Origin: Planctomycetota bacterium
Lineage (GTDB): Bacteria; Planctomycetota; UBA8742; UBA2392
Direction of reading: 5' to 3'
NCBI GenBank assembly: GCA_015075515.1
Contig: JABTUE010000001.1
Span: 1 to 64,000 of the forward strand
Length of the DNA: 64,000 bases
The translations under genes were made by a program, and so were the position numbers. The notes under the pieces were generated by a model. That model searched no databases, had not been told where the DNA came from, and was given only the letters and a program-made list of their open reading frames with translations. Shown here piece after piece: positions 8,349 to 17,587 of the stretch (position 1 is the stretch's first letter; each line of letters begins with the position of its first letter).

Positions 8349-9487
8349 GCCGGGTACCCCAGAGCCATGGCCAGTTCCAGAATCACGCTGTCCAGCACGA
8401 TCAGGCCGCGCGGCGTGGCGCGCACGTGCGTGGGCGTGAACTCCAGCAGCCCGAGCTCGACCAGACGCCCGGCGGGCCCGCCGCACACGGTGGTGAAGTC
8501 GGCGCCGGCAAACCGGCGAAAGCGGGCCAGTTCAACGCCGCGCGTCAGCCTCAGCCCCATCAGCAGCAGCGTTTCGGCGCGCTCGGCCGGGGACATCGGG
8601 TTGTCAATTGCACACGGCGGCAGGCCCTTGCCGATATCGCGTTCATAGGCCGCGAAATCCGCCACGTTGCGCTGCACGACGCCGCCGATCATGCCGTGCG
8701 CGCCGGCGCCGAAACCGTGCCAGTCGCCGCAGGTCCAGTACACCAGGTTGTGGGCGCATTCCGCGCCCGGCCGGGCGTAGTTGCTGACTTCATAACGTTC
8801 CAGCCCGGCCCGGGCCGTCACGCGGCCGGCAAGTTCGAACATGGCCTCTTCCAGTTCCGGCGTGGCCGGCGTCACCGTGCCGTCCTTGAGCCGGCGCGAC
8901 AGCGGCGTGTCGTCTTCGTAGGTCAGGGCGTACAGGCTGACGTGTTCGGTGCCCAGCGCCAGCGCCTGGGTCAGGTCGCTTTCGAACTCGGCCAGGGTCT
9001 GGCCCGGCAGGGCAAACATCAGGTCCACATTCAGGCGCGCAATGCCGGCATCACGCGCGATCGCAAGCGCGCGCGGCGCCGCGCCGGCCTCGTGGGCGCG
9101 ATCCAGCCCGGCCAGGTACCTGGGGTCAAAGGACTGCACGCCGAAGCTGGCGCGGTTGACGCCCATGGCCGCCAGCGCGTCGGCCTTTTCGGGTGTCAGC
9201 GTGACCGGGTTGATTTCGCAGGTGAACTCGACGCAGCGTGAACGGTCCACATGGCGGCCCAGAATCGCACCCAGCCGGCGCAGTTGCGCCGCGCCCAGGC
9301 GCGTGGGCGTGCCGCCGCCGATAAAGATGGTTTCGGGCGCAAGACCGTGGCGCGCGCGCAGGTCAAACTCGCGTTCAAGCGCGTTCAGGTAGCGCTCCAT
9401 GTCGGCATCGCCCGCAGCCCCGCTGTAGAAATCGCAGTAGCCGCATTTGCGCACGCAGAATGGTATGTGGATGTAAAGCGAGGCCAT
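8345..9487 (-). CDS. hemW: HemW-like radical SAM protein (coproporphyrinogen III oxidase-like)
   Basis: The chosen start gives MASLYIHIPFC, the canonical N-terminus of HemW. The CxxxCxxC motif CVRKCGYC for the [4Fe-4S] cluster follows at about residues 11-18, and GGGTPT supports SAM binding. HemW proteins are now regarded mainly as heme chaperones, while the related HemN is an oxygen-independent coproporphyrinogen oxidase. The short N-terminus without the extra HemN segment favours HemW. The 380-residue length is usual. The C-terminal HemW-type winged-helix region is present. It is co-transcribed with the downstream protease gene. hemE lies elsewhere in the window, at 14328. Confidence 0.88.
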   Translation of the reverse strand: MASLYIHIPFCVRKCGYCDFYSGAAGDADMERYLNALEREFDLRARHGLAPETIFIGGGTPTRLGAAQLRRLGAILGRHVDRSRCVEFTCEINPVTLTPEKADALAAMGVNRASFGVQSFDPRYLAGLDRAHEAGAAPRALAIARDAGIARLNVDLMFALPGQTLAEFESDLTQALALGTEHVSLYALTYEDDTPLSRRLKDGTVTPATPELEEAMFELAGRVTARAGLERYEVSNYARPGAECAHNLVYWTCGDWHGFGAGAHGMIGGVVQRNVADFAAYERDIGKGLPPCAIDNPMSPAERAETLLLMGLRLTRGVELARFRRFAGADFTTVCGGPAGRLVELGLLEFTPTHVRATPRGLIVLDSVILELAMALGYPA

Positions 9488-9582
9488 GGCACAAGCATAA
9501 CGCGACTCACCACCGCCGAAAGCCCGGTACGGGTCGGCGCGCCGCCTTGCCGCGCCCCGTCCGTGCCCGTACATTCAACGCA

Positions 9583-10227
9583 ATGGCCGACGCCAAGCCC
9601 ACAGTCGTGCAGGCCCTGTTCACCCGCAAACTTGTGTTCTGGGTCTGCCTGGTCGTGGCGCTGGTCGCCGACCTGGCCACCAAGGCCTGGGCCGAAGCCG
9701 TGGTCAAGCCCACCGGCGACGCGATCACGCCCGTGATGCCCGGACTGGCCTGGAAGTGGGCCGAAAACGAGGGCGCGGCCTTCAGCATGTTCCACGGCCG
9801 GGTGGGTTTTCTGGTGGTGGTGGCTTCGGCGGTGCTGCTGGCGGTGGTGTGGTACGCCTTTCGCGCCGATCCGCGCCGGCGCTGGTATCTGCTGGCGCTG
9901 GGGCTGGTGGCCTCGGGCGCGATCGGCAACCTGTACGACCGCATTGCCCTGGGCGCGGTGCGCGACTTCATCTTTTTTGACTTTGACCTGCCGCTGTGGG
10001 GCAAGGGGTTTGGCCTGTTCGGGTACGAGTTCCGTATCCCGCAGCGCTGGCCTGTGTTCAACGTGGCCGACATCGCGATTTTCGCCGGCGTGGGCATTCT
10101 GATGCTGCATTCCTTCCGCAAGGAAGAAGCCCCCGGGGCCGGCAAGCCCGCCGAAACCCAACCCGAACCCGTCAAGGCCTCCGCCCCCAGGCCCGAGCCG
10201 CAGCCGGCACCCGCGGAGACCGTCTGA
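9583..10227 (+). CDS. lspA: Lipoprotein signal peptidase (signal peptidase II)
   Basis: LspA cleaves prolipoprotein signal peptides in the inner membrane just before the lipid-modified cysteine. The 214-residue protein has four hydrophobic helices and both catalytic aspartate motifs: GNLYDRI in the third conserved block and FNVADIAI in the fifth. An insert of about 15 residues (FDLPLWGKGFGLFGYEFRIP) lies between them, and a proline/glutamate-rich C-terminal tail extends the usual length of about 165. The gene ends one base before pyrD. Its substrates include the several lipoproteins encoded in this window. Confidence 0.92.
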   Translation: MADAKPTVVQALFTRKLVFWVCLVVALVADLATKAWAEAVVKPTGDAITPVMPGLAWKWAENEGAAFSMFHGRVGFLVVVASAVLLAVVWYAFRADPRRRWYLLALGLVASGAIGNLYDRIALGAVRDFIFFDFDLPLWGKGFGLFGYEFRIPQRWPVFNVADIAIFAGVGILMLHSFRKEEAPGAGKPAETQPEPVKASAPRPEPQPAPAETV

Positions 10228-10228
10228 C

Positions 10229-11167
10229 ATGGCCGTGGACCTGTCGGTAAAGCTGGGCCCGCTGCAACTGGCCTCGCCGCTGCTGACGGCCAGCGGCTGT
10301 TCCGGTTACGGCAAAGAGCTTGACCGCTACCACGACCTGGGCGTCTACGGCGCGATAGTCGGCAAAAGCATCAGCCGCAACCCGCGTCTTGGCAACCCCT
10401 ACCCGCGCACCTGCGAAACCCCCGCGGGCATGATCAACGCCATCGGCCTGCAGAACGAGGGCTTTGACAGCTTTGTGAAGAACACGCTGCCCAAAATGCG
10501 CGGCTTTGGCACCAAAGCGATTGTCAACGCCGTCGGCCATGATTTCGAGGAATACGTGTGGCTGGTCGAACGCTTTGACAACGAAGAAGGCATCGCGGCG
10601 CTGGAACTCAACCTGAGCTGCCCCAACGTCGCCGGCGGCATGAAGTTCGCCACCGACCCCGGCGAATGTGAACGCCTGGTCGCGGCCTGCCGCGCGAAAA
10701 CGAAACTTCCGCTGATTGCCAAGCTCAGCCCCAACGTCACCGACATCGCCGAAATCGCCCGCGCCGCCGAACGCGGCGGCGCGGATATGCTCAGCGCCAT
10801 CAACACGCTGGTGGGCATGGCCGTGGACTGGCGCAAACGCAAACCCCTGGTCGCCAACTTCACCGGCGGGCTCAGCGGCCCGGCGATCAAGCCCGTGGCC
10901 CTGCGCTGCGTGTGGCAGGCCGCCAAAGCCGTGAAGATCCCGGTCATCGCCATTGGCGGCATCAGCACCGCCGACGACGTGCTGGAGTTCATGGTCGCCG
11001 GCGCCAGCGCCTGCCAGATCGGAACGATTCTGTTTGTCGAGCCCGACGCCGGCCGGACAATCCACGCCGGTCTGAAACAGCGCCTGATTGACGCCGGTGT
11101 GCCGCGCGTCAGCGACCTGATCGGAACACTTGAGGGTCTGCCCAGACCCGCGGCCTGCGAGGTTTAG
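10229..11167 (+). CDS. pyrD: Dihydroorotate dehydrogenase (class 1B-like)
   Basis: PyrD oxidises dihydroorotate to orotate in pyrimidine synthesis, using FMN. The 312-residue protein has the class 1 TIM-barrel pattern: SPLLTASGCSGYG near the N-terminus, NAIGLQNEG, LNLSCPNVAGG containing the probable catalytic cysteine, and the phosphate-binding GGISTADDVLEF region. Length and motifs match PyrDB-type enzymes, which work with the PyrK electron-transfer subunit. No pyrK gene is next to it here. It is separated from lspA by one base, so the two are probably co-transcribed. Confidence 0.93.
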   Translation: MAVDLSVKLGPLQLASPLLTASGCSGYGKELDRYHDLGVYGAIVGKSISRNPRLGNPYPRTCETPAGMINAIGLQNEGFDSFVKNTLPKMRGFGTKAIVNAVGHDFEEYVWLVERFDNEEGIAALELNLSCPNVAGGMKFATDPGECERLVAACRAKTKLPLIAKLSPNVTDIAEIARAAERGGADMLSAINTLVGMAVDWRKRKPLVANFTGGLSGPAIKPVALRCVWQAAKAVKIPVIAIGGISTADDVLEFMVAGASACQIGTILFVEPDAGRTIHAGLKQRLIDAGVPRVSDLIGTLEGLPRPAACEV

Positions 11168-11174
11168 CCCGGCG

Positions 11175-11513
11175 TCAGTGCACAACCTGGGCGTCGGCCC
11201 AGGTTTCGTCCAGGGCGTAGTACTTGCGCGCCTCTTCCTGGAACACGTGCACGATGATGTCGCCGTAGTCCACCAGCACCCACCAGCCTTCCTCAAGCCC
11301 CTCAATCCCCAGGGGCTTGCGGCCGGTTTTCTCGCGGATCAGCTCGCGCAGATGCTCGCCGATCGCCCGCGCCTGCGGCGCGCTGCCGGCGGTGCAGATC
11401 ACGAAGTAGTCCGCGACAATGGTCAGACCGGTGACGTCCAGCAGTCGGATGTCCGTGGCCTTCTTGTCAAGGCACGCATCCTGCGCAAGGCGCGCGAGTT
11501 CAACGGGTTCGAT
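11175..11513 (-). CDS. rsfS: Ribosome silencing factor RsfS, apparent AUC start
   Basis: RsfS binds ribosomal protein uL14 and blocks subunit joining under starvation. The conserved core TIVADYFVICT, the VDYGDIIVHVF segment and the short C-terminus are all present. The first ATG/GTG/TTG in frame is a GTG in the middle of that core, which would remove a third of the protein. Reading upstream, the family N-terminus (IEPVELARLAQDACLDKKAT) is intact and begins at an ATC codon. GGAGGG lies six bases before it, and an in-frame stop is found further upstream. With the ATC the protein has 112 residues, a normal length. The gene follows ndk on the minus strand after 110 bases. Confidence 0.8.
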   Translation of the reverse strand: MEPVELARLAQDACLDKKATDIRLLDVTGLTIVADYFVICTAGSAPQARAIGEHLRELIREKTGRKPLGIEGLEEGWWVLVDYGDIIVHVFQEEARKYYALDETWADAQVVH

Positions 11514-11623
11514 GGGTAACCCTCCGCGTCGGGCGCGTTGTGCGCCACGCTTAAAGAATACGAATCACCGGCCCCCGCCCCAAGCGGCCTGTCCGGAATT
11601 CACGCTTTGTTTGCACGCGCCGG

Positions 11624-12094
11624 TCAGGCCCGGTCTTCGTCGTTGACCACCCAGGCGTCGCCGGCGCGGCCGTATTCGAACAGTTCCTCGGGCTTGAAGA
11701 ACAGCCCGATCTCGCGTCTGGCGCTGTCGGGGCTGTCGCTGCCGTGAATCAGGTTCATGCCGCGGCTGACGCCGAAGTCGCCGCGGATCGTGCCGGCCTC
11801 GGCGTCGGTGCAGAAGGTCTTGCCCATCATTTTGCGGGCGACCTCAACGGCCTTGGGGCCCTCAATGCACAGCGCGACCAGCGGGCTGGAGGTCATGAAT
11901 TTGACCAGCCCGGCGTAAAAGCCCTTGCCCACGTGGTCCTTGTAGTGCTGGCTGGCCAGTTGTTCGGTCATTTTCATCAGCTTGAGCCCGACCACCTTGA
12001 GCCCCCGGGTTTCAAAGCGGGTCAAAATCGGGCCGATCAGCCCGCGCTGCACGCCGTCGGGCTTGATCAGAATCAGTGTGCGTTCAATCGCCAT
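11624..12094 (-). CDS. ndk: Nucleoside diphosphate kinase
   Basis: Ndk transfers the gamma phosphate between nucleoside triphosphates and diphosphates through a phosphohistidine. The protein starts [19 protein letters not shown], the typical N-terminus, and contains [12 protein letters not shown] with the active-site histidine. At 156 residues it is slightly longer than most bacterial forms (about 140) because of the C-terminal extension after [20 protein letters not shown] precedes the ATG. It is divergent from the peroxiredoxin gene and upstream of rsfS on the same strand. Confidence 0.95.
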   Translation of the reverse strand: MAIERTLILIKPDGVQRGLIGPILTRFETRGLKVVGLKLMKMTEQLASQHYKDHVGKGFYAGLVKFMTSSPLVALCIEGPKAVEVARKMMGKTFCTDAEAGTIRGDFGVSRGMNLIHGSDSPDSARREIGLFFKPEELFEYGRAGDAWVVNDEDRA

Positions 12095-12291
12095 GTGGGT
12101 CTCCGTTGAGGGCGCGAAGCGTAGCTTTCACCGCCAGCCACTGCCAGCGCCGGGCAACTGGACCGCCCAGGTCCGGTTTGATGCTTGAGACCGCGACTTG
12201 CCGGATTATCATCCGGCCCCCGGGTGTTTTGGCCCAAAAGCGCGCCAGTTGCGCTATCAAACCGTTCACAACCTCAAGAAAGGGAAACCAT

Positions 12292-12882
12292 ATGGCCGTG
12301 CAAGTTGCTTCGAAGGCGCCCGAGTTCGCGGGCACCGCCGTGATCGGCACCGAGTTCAAGGACATCAAGCTGTCCGACTACAAGGGCAAGTGGGTTGTGC
12401 TGTTCTTTTACCCGCTGGATTTCACGTTCGTCTGCCCGACTGAAATCGTGGCCTTCAACGACCGCCTGGACGAGTTCAAGAAACTCAACACCGAAGTGAT
12501 CGGTTGCAGCGTGGACAGCAAGTTCAGCCACCTGGCCTGGAACAACATGCCCCGCGACAAGGGCGGCCTGGGCGGCATCAAGTACGCGCTGCTGGCCGAC
12601 ATCACCAAGAACATCAGCCGCGATTACGGCGTGCTGCTGGAAGGCGGCGGTGTGGCCCTGCGCGGTCTGTTCCTGATTGACCCCGAAGGCGTCCTGCAGT
12701 ACCAGACCGTCAACAACCTGTCCGTCGGCCGCAGCGTGGACGAAACCCTGCGCATCATCAAGGCCTTCCAGCACGCCCAGAAGCACGGCGAGGTTTGCCC
12801 CGCCAACTGGAACGAGGGCAAGGAAGCCATGAAGGCCAACGCCGACAGCACCGCCAAGTATCTGGCCAAGACCGCCAAGTAG
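12292..12882 (+). CDS. ahpC: Typical 2-Cys peroxiredoxin (AhpC/Prx1 family)
   Basis: The 196-residue enzyme reduces hydrogen peroxide and alkyl hydroperoxides. The peroxidatic cysteine is C48 in [10 protein letters not shown], and the resolving cysteine lies in HGEVCPANW near the C-terminus, as in the AhpC/Prx1 group. The GGVALRG and [10 protein letters not shown] segments match the family. AGGGAA lies upstream of the ATG at a normal distance. A strong intrinsic terminator follows at 12903, so the transcript is probably monocistronic. The 197-base region shared with divergent ndk should hold its promoter. Confidence 0.94.
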   Translation: MAVQVASKAPEFAGTAVIGTEFKDIKLSDYKGKWVVLFFYPLDFTFVCPTEIVAFNDRLDEFKKLNTEVIGCSVDSKFSHLAWNNMPRDKGGLGGIKYALLADITKNISRDYGVLLEGGGVALRGLFLIDPEGVLQYQTVNNLSVGRSVDETLRIIKAFQHAQKHGEVCPANWNEGKEAMKANADSTAKYLAKTAK

Positions 12883-12902
12883 TCTGCCTGGCGCATGCAA
12901 AA

Positions 12903-12933
12903 GCCCCCGCAACCGCGGGGGCTTTTCTTTTTT
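12903..12933 (+). terminator. Rho-independent terminator after peroxiredoxin
   Basis: A perfect 8-bp stem, GCCCCCGC paired with GCGGGGGC, has an AACC loop and is followed by TTTTCTTTTTT. It is flanked upstream by AAAA, which extends the pairing. This is the clearest intrinsic terminator in the window. Confidence 0.93.
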
Positions 12934-13063
12934 CGCCACAAAATCCGGAAATTGTCCTTGCCGCAAACCCTGCCCGCGCGGCCGGTTGGGGCGCTTTGCG
13001 CACGCGTCCGGGCCACTTGCCGCGCCGGACTGTCACGTTTCGTGCCTGTGTGCGGGAGCACGC

Positions 13064-14210
13064 GTGAGCGACGACCTGCCCAACTTTCACCTGCATGACC
13101 CCGGCGAATACTTCAACGGGGTCACCAAGGACGGCAAACCGCTGCACTTTCCGTCCAAGGAAATGCACCCGCCCTTTCTGCCCTGGCAGATCCCGCCCGG
13201 CGAAACTCCCAAACTGCCCGAATACTCCGAACACCACAAGGCCGCCTCGGCCCACGTCCTGCGCACCCAAAAGTACGCTGCATCGACCTGGCGCCTGTGC
13301 GCTGACATGCACTGCGTGCCGCGATTGCCGCCGACAGGCCGCCGCCAGTTACGACTGCCGCCGTTGCGCGGCCTGCACCGGAACGAAACCAGTCCCGCCG
13401 GCTGCTGGTCTAGACCCTTAAGCCAGGCCAAAACCTGACGAACTGCCGCCCGACATCCGCAAGGCCGCGCTACGCCGCCAACTGGCCGCGCAAGCCGCGC
13501 GCCAGGGTAGCCGCGGTGAGGAAACAGCTGGCGCCGCAACAGAACGATAACAGAAGCCGCCCCGGAATCGACGCGCCCAGACGCCCTCGCGCGACAGCCC
13601 CCTGCCGGAAGATGCCCCAGACCCGCGCCCGCGCGCGCCTGTGTGTACACGGCCTTCAGCCTGACCGCCGTGAGCCCTGGCGGGCGGCGCGCGAGCTGCG
13701 CTGGCGCCGGTGCTACGCAGACCGAGCAGAAGTGACGCCTATCTGGCTGACGGCGAGCTGCGCAGGAGTTCCTGCAGGACCGCGCGCGGTGTGCATTGTG
13801 CTGGATGATCGCCCAAGATGGACGAGGTTTGCAATCCCGGCTTCGGCACTGACGCTGCTCGGCATTTTTTGACCAGATGATTGGCCTTGCCGGGGTGATG
13901 ACGCGGTCTCATGGCGCACGGTCCAATCCGCAGCGACACCGACCTGACAGTACTGGCGGCTGCCGGAGGAACGCCGCCGACGGAACATCACAGGATTGTT
14001 ACCGCGCGCCGCCGCTGAGCCTGGCCAAGAGTCGGCCGTCTCGATCAAGACCGTGGAAGACCTGAAACAGCGCATCGCCGCGCGCCGCGAAGACCCGAAC
14101 CATCAGGCACGAAATCACGTTCTGGCGCAACGCATGGATACCGACCTGAAACGCGCCACAGGCCCGCCGCGAGTCTCGCCGCGGCGTGGACGACGACAAG
14201 CGTCGTAGAC
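13064..14210 (+). pseudogene. Decayed gene of unknown function
   Basis: A convincing start exists: GGGAG, then GTG at 13064, then a protein-like N-terminus (SDDLPNFHLHDPGEYFNG and about 60 further residues). After roughly codon 75 the frame degrades. Coding-like stretches then appear in different frames, for example ELPPDIRKAALRRQLAAQAA near 13440-13500, DSPLPEDAPDPRPRAP near 13600, and SIKTVEDLKQRIAARREDP near 14040-14150. Frameshifts and stops separate them. The whole region to about 14210 looks like one former long gene with many indels. I do not recognise the family. It lies between the peroxiredoxin terminator and hemE. Confidence 0.6.
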
Positions 14211-14327
14211 GTTCTGTTTCCGTGCCGCGTGTCCCGTGCCGCGACCCGTTGCGTGTGCCGTTGCGTGGCCGTGTGTATCTGTGGTTCCGGCTTTTGCGGT
14301 TCAAGCCACGCCGACGCGGGGCGCCGG

Positions 14328-15392
14328 TTATGGGCCGGCGGCGGGCTTCCATTGTTGCACGTACTCGACCAGTGCCCTGACGTTATCCACCGGTGTTTGG
14401 GGCAGAATGCCGTGGCCCAGGTTGAAGATGTGGCCGGCGCGGCCGCCGGCGGCGCGCATGACTTCGGCGGCCTTGCGCAGAACCACCTCGCGCGGGGCGA
14501 ACAGGCACACCGGGTCAAGGTTGCCCTGCACGGCGCGCGCGCCAAGTTCCCAGCCTTGTTGCAGGGGCGTGTGCCAGTCAATGCCGATCACATCGGGTTG
14601 CGGGTTCTGTGTCCCTTGTCCGGCGTCAAGCAGCAACGGCAGCAGCGTGGCCGTGCCGGTGCCGAAATAGATCACCGGCACTTTGCCCTTCACCGCCGCA
14701 ATCACCTTGCGTACCCAGGGCAGCACGTGGTCGCGGTAATCCCCGGGGCTCAGGCAGCCGACCCAACTGTCGAACAACTGCACGGCCTGCACGCCCCATT
14801 CCACCTGCGCCAGCAGATAGTCGCTGATCTGGCGCGTGAAGTGTTCCATCAGGGCGCGCCAGGCGCCCGCGTCGCCCAGCATCAGCGTCTTGGTGTGGAT
14901 GTAGTTTTTGCTGCCGCCGCCCTCAATCGCGTAGGCCGCCAGGGTAAACGGCGCGCCGGCAAAGCCGATCAGCGGTATGTCGGCCGGCAGCTCGCGCCGG
15001 ATGAGGCCGATGGCCGCGCCCACAAAAGGCATGGATTGTCGAGGATCCGGGGCCTTCAGCGTGTCAATGTCGGCGCGCGCGCGCAGCGGGTTGTGGATCT
15101 TCGGGCCTTCGCCTTCTTCATAGGTCAGCGTCAAACCCATCGGTTCCAGAATCGGCAGCAGGTCGGCAAACAGAATCGCCGCGTCCACGCCCAGAATGCG
15201 CCGGGCATCCAGTGTCACCTGCGCCGCCAGTTCGGGCGTCTTGCACAGGCCCAGAAACGTGGTTCTGGCGCGGACTTCGCGGTACTCGGCCATGTAGCGC
15301 CCGGCCTGGCGCATCAGCCAGACGGGGGTGTGGCCGGTGCGCTCGCCGCGACAGGCCTTGAGGAAGGTCGAGTTGTAAAGGCGCGGGTCCAT
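14328..15392 (-). CDS. hemE: Uroporphyrinogen decarboxylase
   Basis: HemE removes four carboxyl groups from uroporphyrinogen III to give coproporphyrinogen III. The 354-residue protein has the N-terminal signature PVWLMRQAGRYM, the aspartate-containing AAILFADLLPI segment, and GFAGAPFTLAAY. These are the recognised HemE blocks in order. The gene lies 45 bases downstream of the AhpD-like selenoprotein gene on the same strand, so it is probably the last gene of a three-gene operon starting near 16190. Confidence 0.95.
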   Translation of the reverse strand: MDPRLYNSTFLKACRGERTGHTPVWLMRQAGRYMAEYREVRARTTFLGLCKTPELAAQVTLDARRILGVDAAILFADLLPILEPMGLTLTYEEGEGPKIHNPLRARADIDTLKAPDPRQSMPFVGAAIGLIRRELPADIPLIGFAGAPFTLAAYAIEGGGSKNYIHTKTLMLGDAGAWRALMEHFTRQISDYLLAQVEWGVQAVQLFDSWVGCLSPGDYRDHVLPWVRKVIAAVKGKVPVIYFGTGTATLLPLLLDAGQGTQNPQPDVIGIDWHTPLQQGWELGARAVQGNLDPVCLFAPREVVLRKAAEVMRAAGGRAGHIFNLGHGILPQTPVDNVRALVEYVQQWKPAAGP

Positions 15393-15437
15393 GGCGCGAC
15401 GTTACTAACCGGGGGGCGGCGCGTCAGCGGGCGCCGG

Positions 15438-15980
15438 TCAGCGCATTTCGGGTTCCAGGTCAATGCCCAGGCCGTCGGCCAGCCGGTTGAGGTGGTTGAA
15501 AAAGCCGATGATCTGGGCGGCGCTGACGATTTCTTCGTCGTTCCAGCCCGCCGCGCGCAGGGATTCGACGTCGGCGCGGGTGCAGCGGGCGGGCGTCAGG
15601 GTCAGCTTTTCAGCCCACTCGCACAGGGCCTTGTGTCCGGCGTCCAGCGACGAGTTGCGAAAGTCCTGCTTGACGGCCTCGGCCAGGGCTTCGTCCTTGC
15701 TGAACTCGCGCAGGTCCTGCGCGTGGGCCAGCATTCAGTACACGCAGCCGTTGGCCCGGCTGACCACCGTGGCCAGCAGTTCGCGCACCCAGCGGCGCAG
15801 CGGACCCTTGCCGTGCATCACCTGCACGTAGAAGTGCATGGTGGAATCGAGCGCCTGGGGCGTCAGCGACTGGATGCGCAGGATGTTGAACACCTTGCCC
15901 GCGCGCGCAAGCCCGGCCTCGTAGTGCTGTTTGACCAGACCGGCAGCTTCGTGCGGTTCGACCTGGCGGACGTAAGCCAT
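15438..15980 (-). CDS. AhpD-like peroxidase-related selenoprotein (in-frame UGA as Sec)
   Basis: Two abutting frames, 15735-15980 and 15438-15734, form one continuous 180-residue carboxymuconolactone decarboxylase/AhpD-family protein interrupted only by TGA at 15735-15737. AhpD enzymes use E-x11-C-x2-C-x3-H. Here E67, C79, residue 82 and H86 fit exactly if UGA encodes selenocysteine at position 82 (C-V-Y-U). Just downstream the mRNA can form a perfect 7-bp hairpin, CGCGCAG with CTGCGCG and loop GAC, whose loop starts 18 nt after the UGA and begins with G, as bacterial SECIS models require. The alternative is a nonsense mutation (TGC to TGA), but the rest of the gene shows no decay. It lies between a small membrane-protein gene and hemE. 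Confidence 0.8.
15707..15723 (-). promoter_or_regulatory. Putative bacterial SECIS hairpin
   Basis: The stem CGCGCAG/CTGCGCG (7 perfect base pairs) carries the loop GAC. It sits within the coding sequence, 12 bases after the UGA triplet plus the stem. The distance from UGA to the apical loop is 18 nt and there is a G in the first loop position. Both match the published bacterial SECIS consensus (16-37 nt, G in the first two loop positions). Confidence 0.65.
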
Positions 15981-16001
15981 GCGGGTTGGTGGCCGGACGG
16001 G

Positions 16002-16190
16002 CTAGAAATTGGATTGCGAGTTGCTGTGCCAGCTTCGGGCGTAGCCGGCGGCGGCTTCCTGCTGGGTCTGGGGGCCTTTGCGCCGGCGCTTGATGTAGAA
16101 GTGCACGCCCGCCAGCGCGATCCAGCCCAGAGCCGAATAGGCAAAGCACATGGCGATCACAGCCCAGTTTGTGGCGCCGTCAGGATCCAT
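16002..16190 (-). CDS. Small single-pass membrane protein
   Basis: This 62-residue protein has one transmembrane helix at about residues 8-31 ending in KRRRK, which suggests the basic side is cytoplasmic. A polar tail follows. The general look (short, tryptophan-containing helix followed by basic residues) is reminiscent of CcmD-like proteins, but there is no ccm gene nearby and the assignment is not made. It precedes the AhpD-like selenoprotein gene by 21 bases on the same strand. The Shine-Dalgarno site is weak. Confidence 0.5.
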   Translation of the reverse strand: MDPDGATNWAVIAMCFAYSALGWIALAGVHFYIKRRRKGPQTQQEAAAGYARSWHSNSQSNF

Positions 16191-16406
16191 GCCGCCAGCA
16201 TAGCAACGGGGCATCGGCGGCAGGGCAGAAAATTTCGCGGTTGCGGCCGGCGACCCAAGGGATTGGGCAAAAAGGGCTTCTCCGCCCCCTGCTAATGGTA
16301 TTGCGACACTCCGGCGCGCCAAAGCGCCCGCGCCGGGGCCGGGGGAATGTCGCATCGCGCGGTACGCTTGGCATGCCAACAACAACCACACACAAAGGAG
16401 ATCACC

Positions 16407-17468
<1,062 letters not shown>

Positions 17469-17587
17469 CGGCAGGACCGCAAGCGTGCAGCGGCGGGGGT
17501 CCATGTCCGGCGGCGCGGTTTACTCCTTTCCGCGGCGACGGTGCCCCCGCCGTGTCGCGTCCGGCGCGAGCGTGGCAGACTGGGGCC

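Noticed and set aside
11175..11402. A 75-residue form of RsfS starting at GTG 11402.
   Set aside because: That start falls inside the conserved core and would delete about a third of the fold. Upstream codons continue the family sequence.
14229..16295. A 688-codon open frame on the plus strand.
   Set aside because: It is antisense to hemE and the AhpD-like gene. Those have unmistakable family motifs, while this frame has none.
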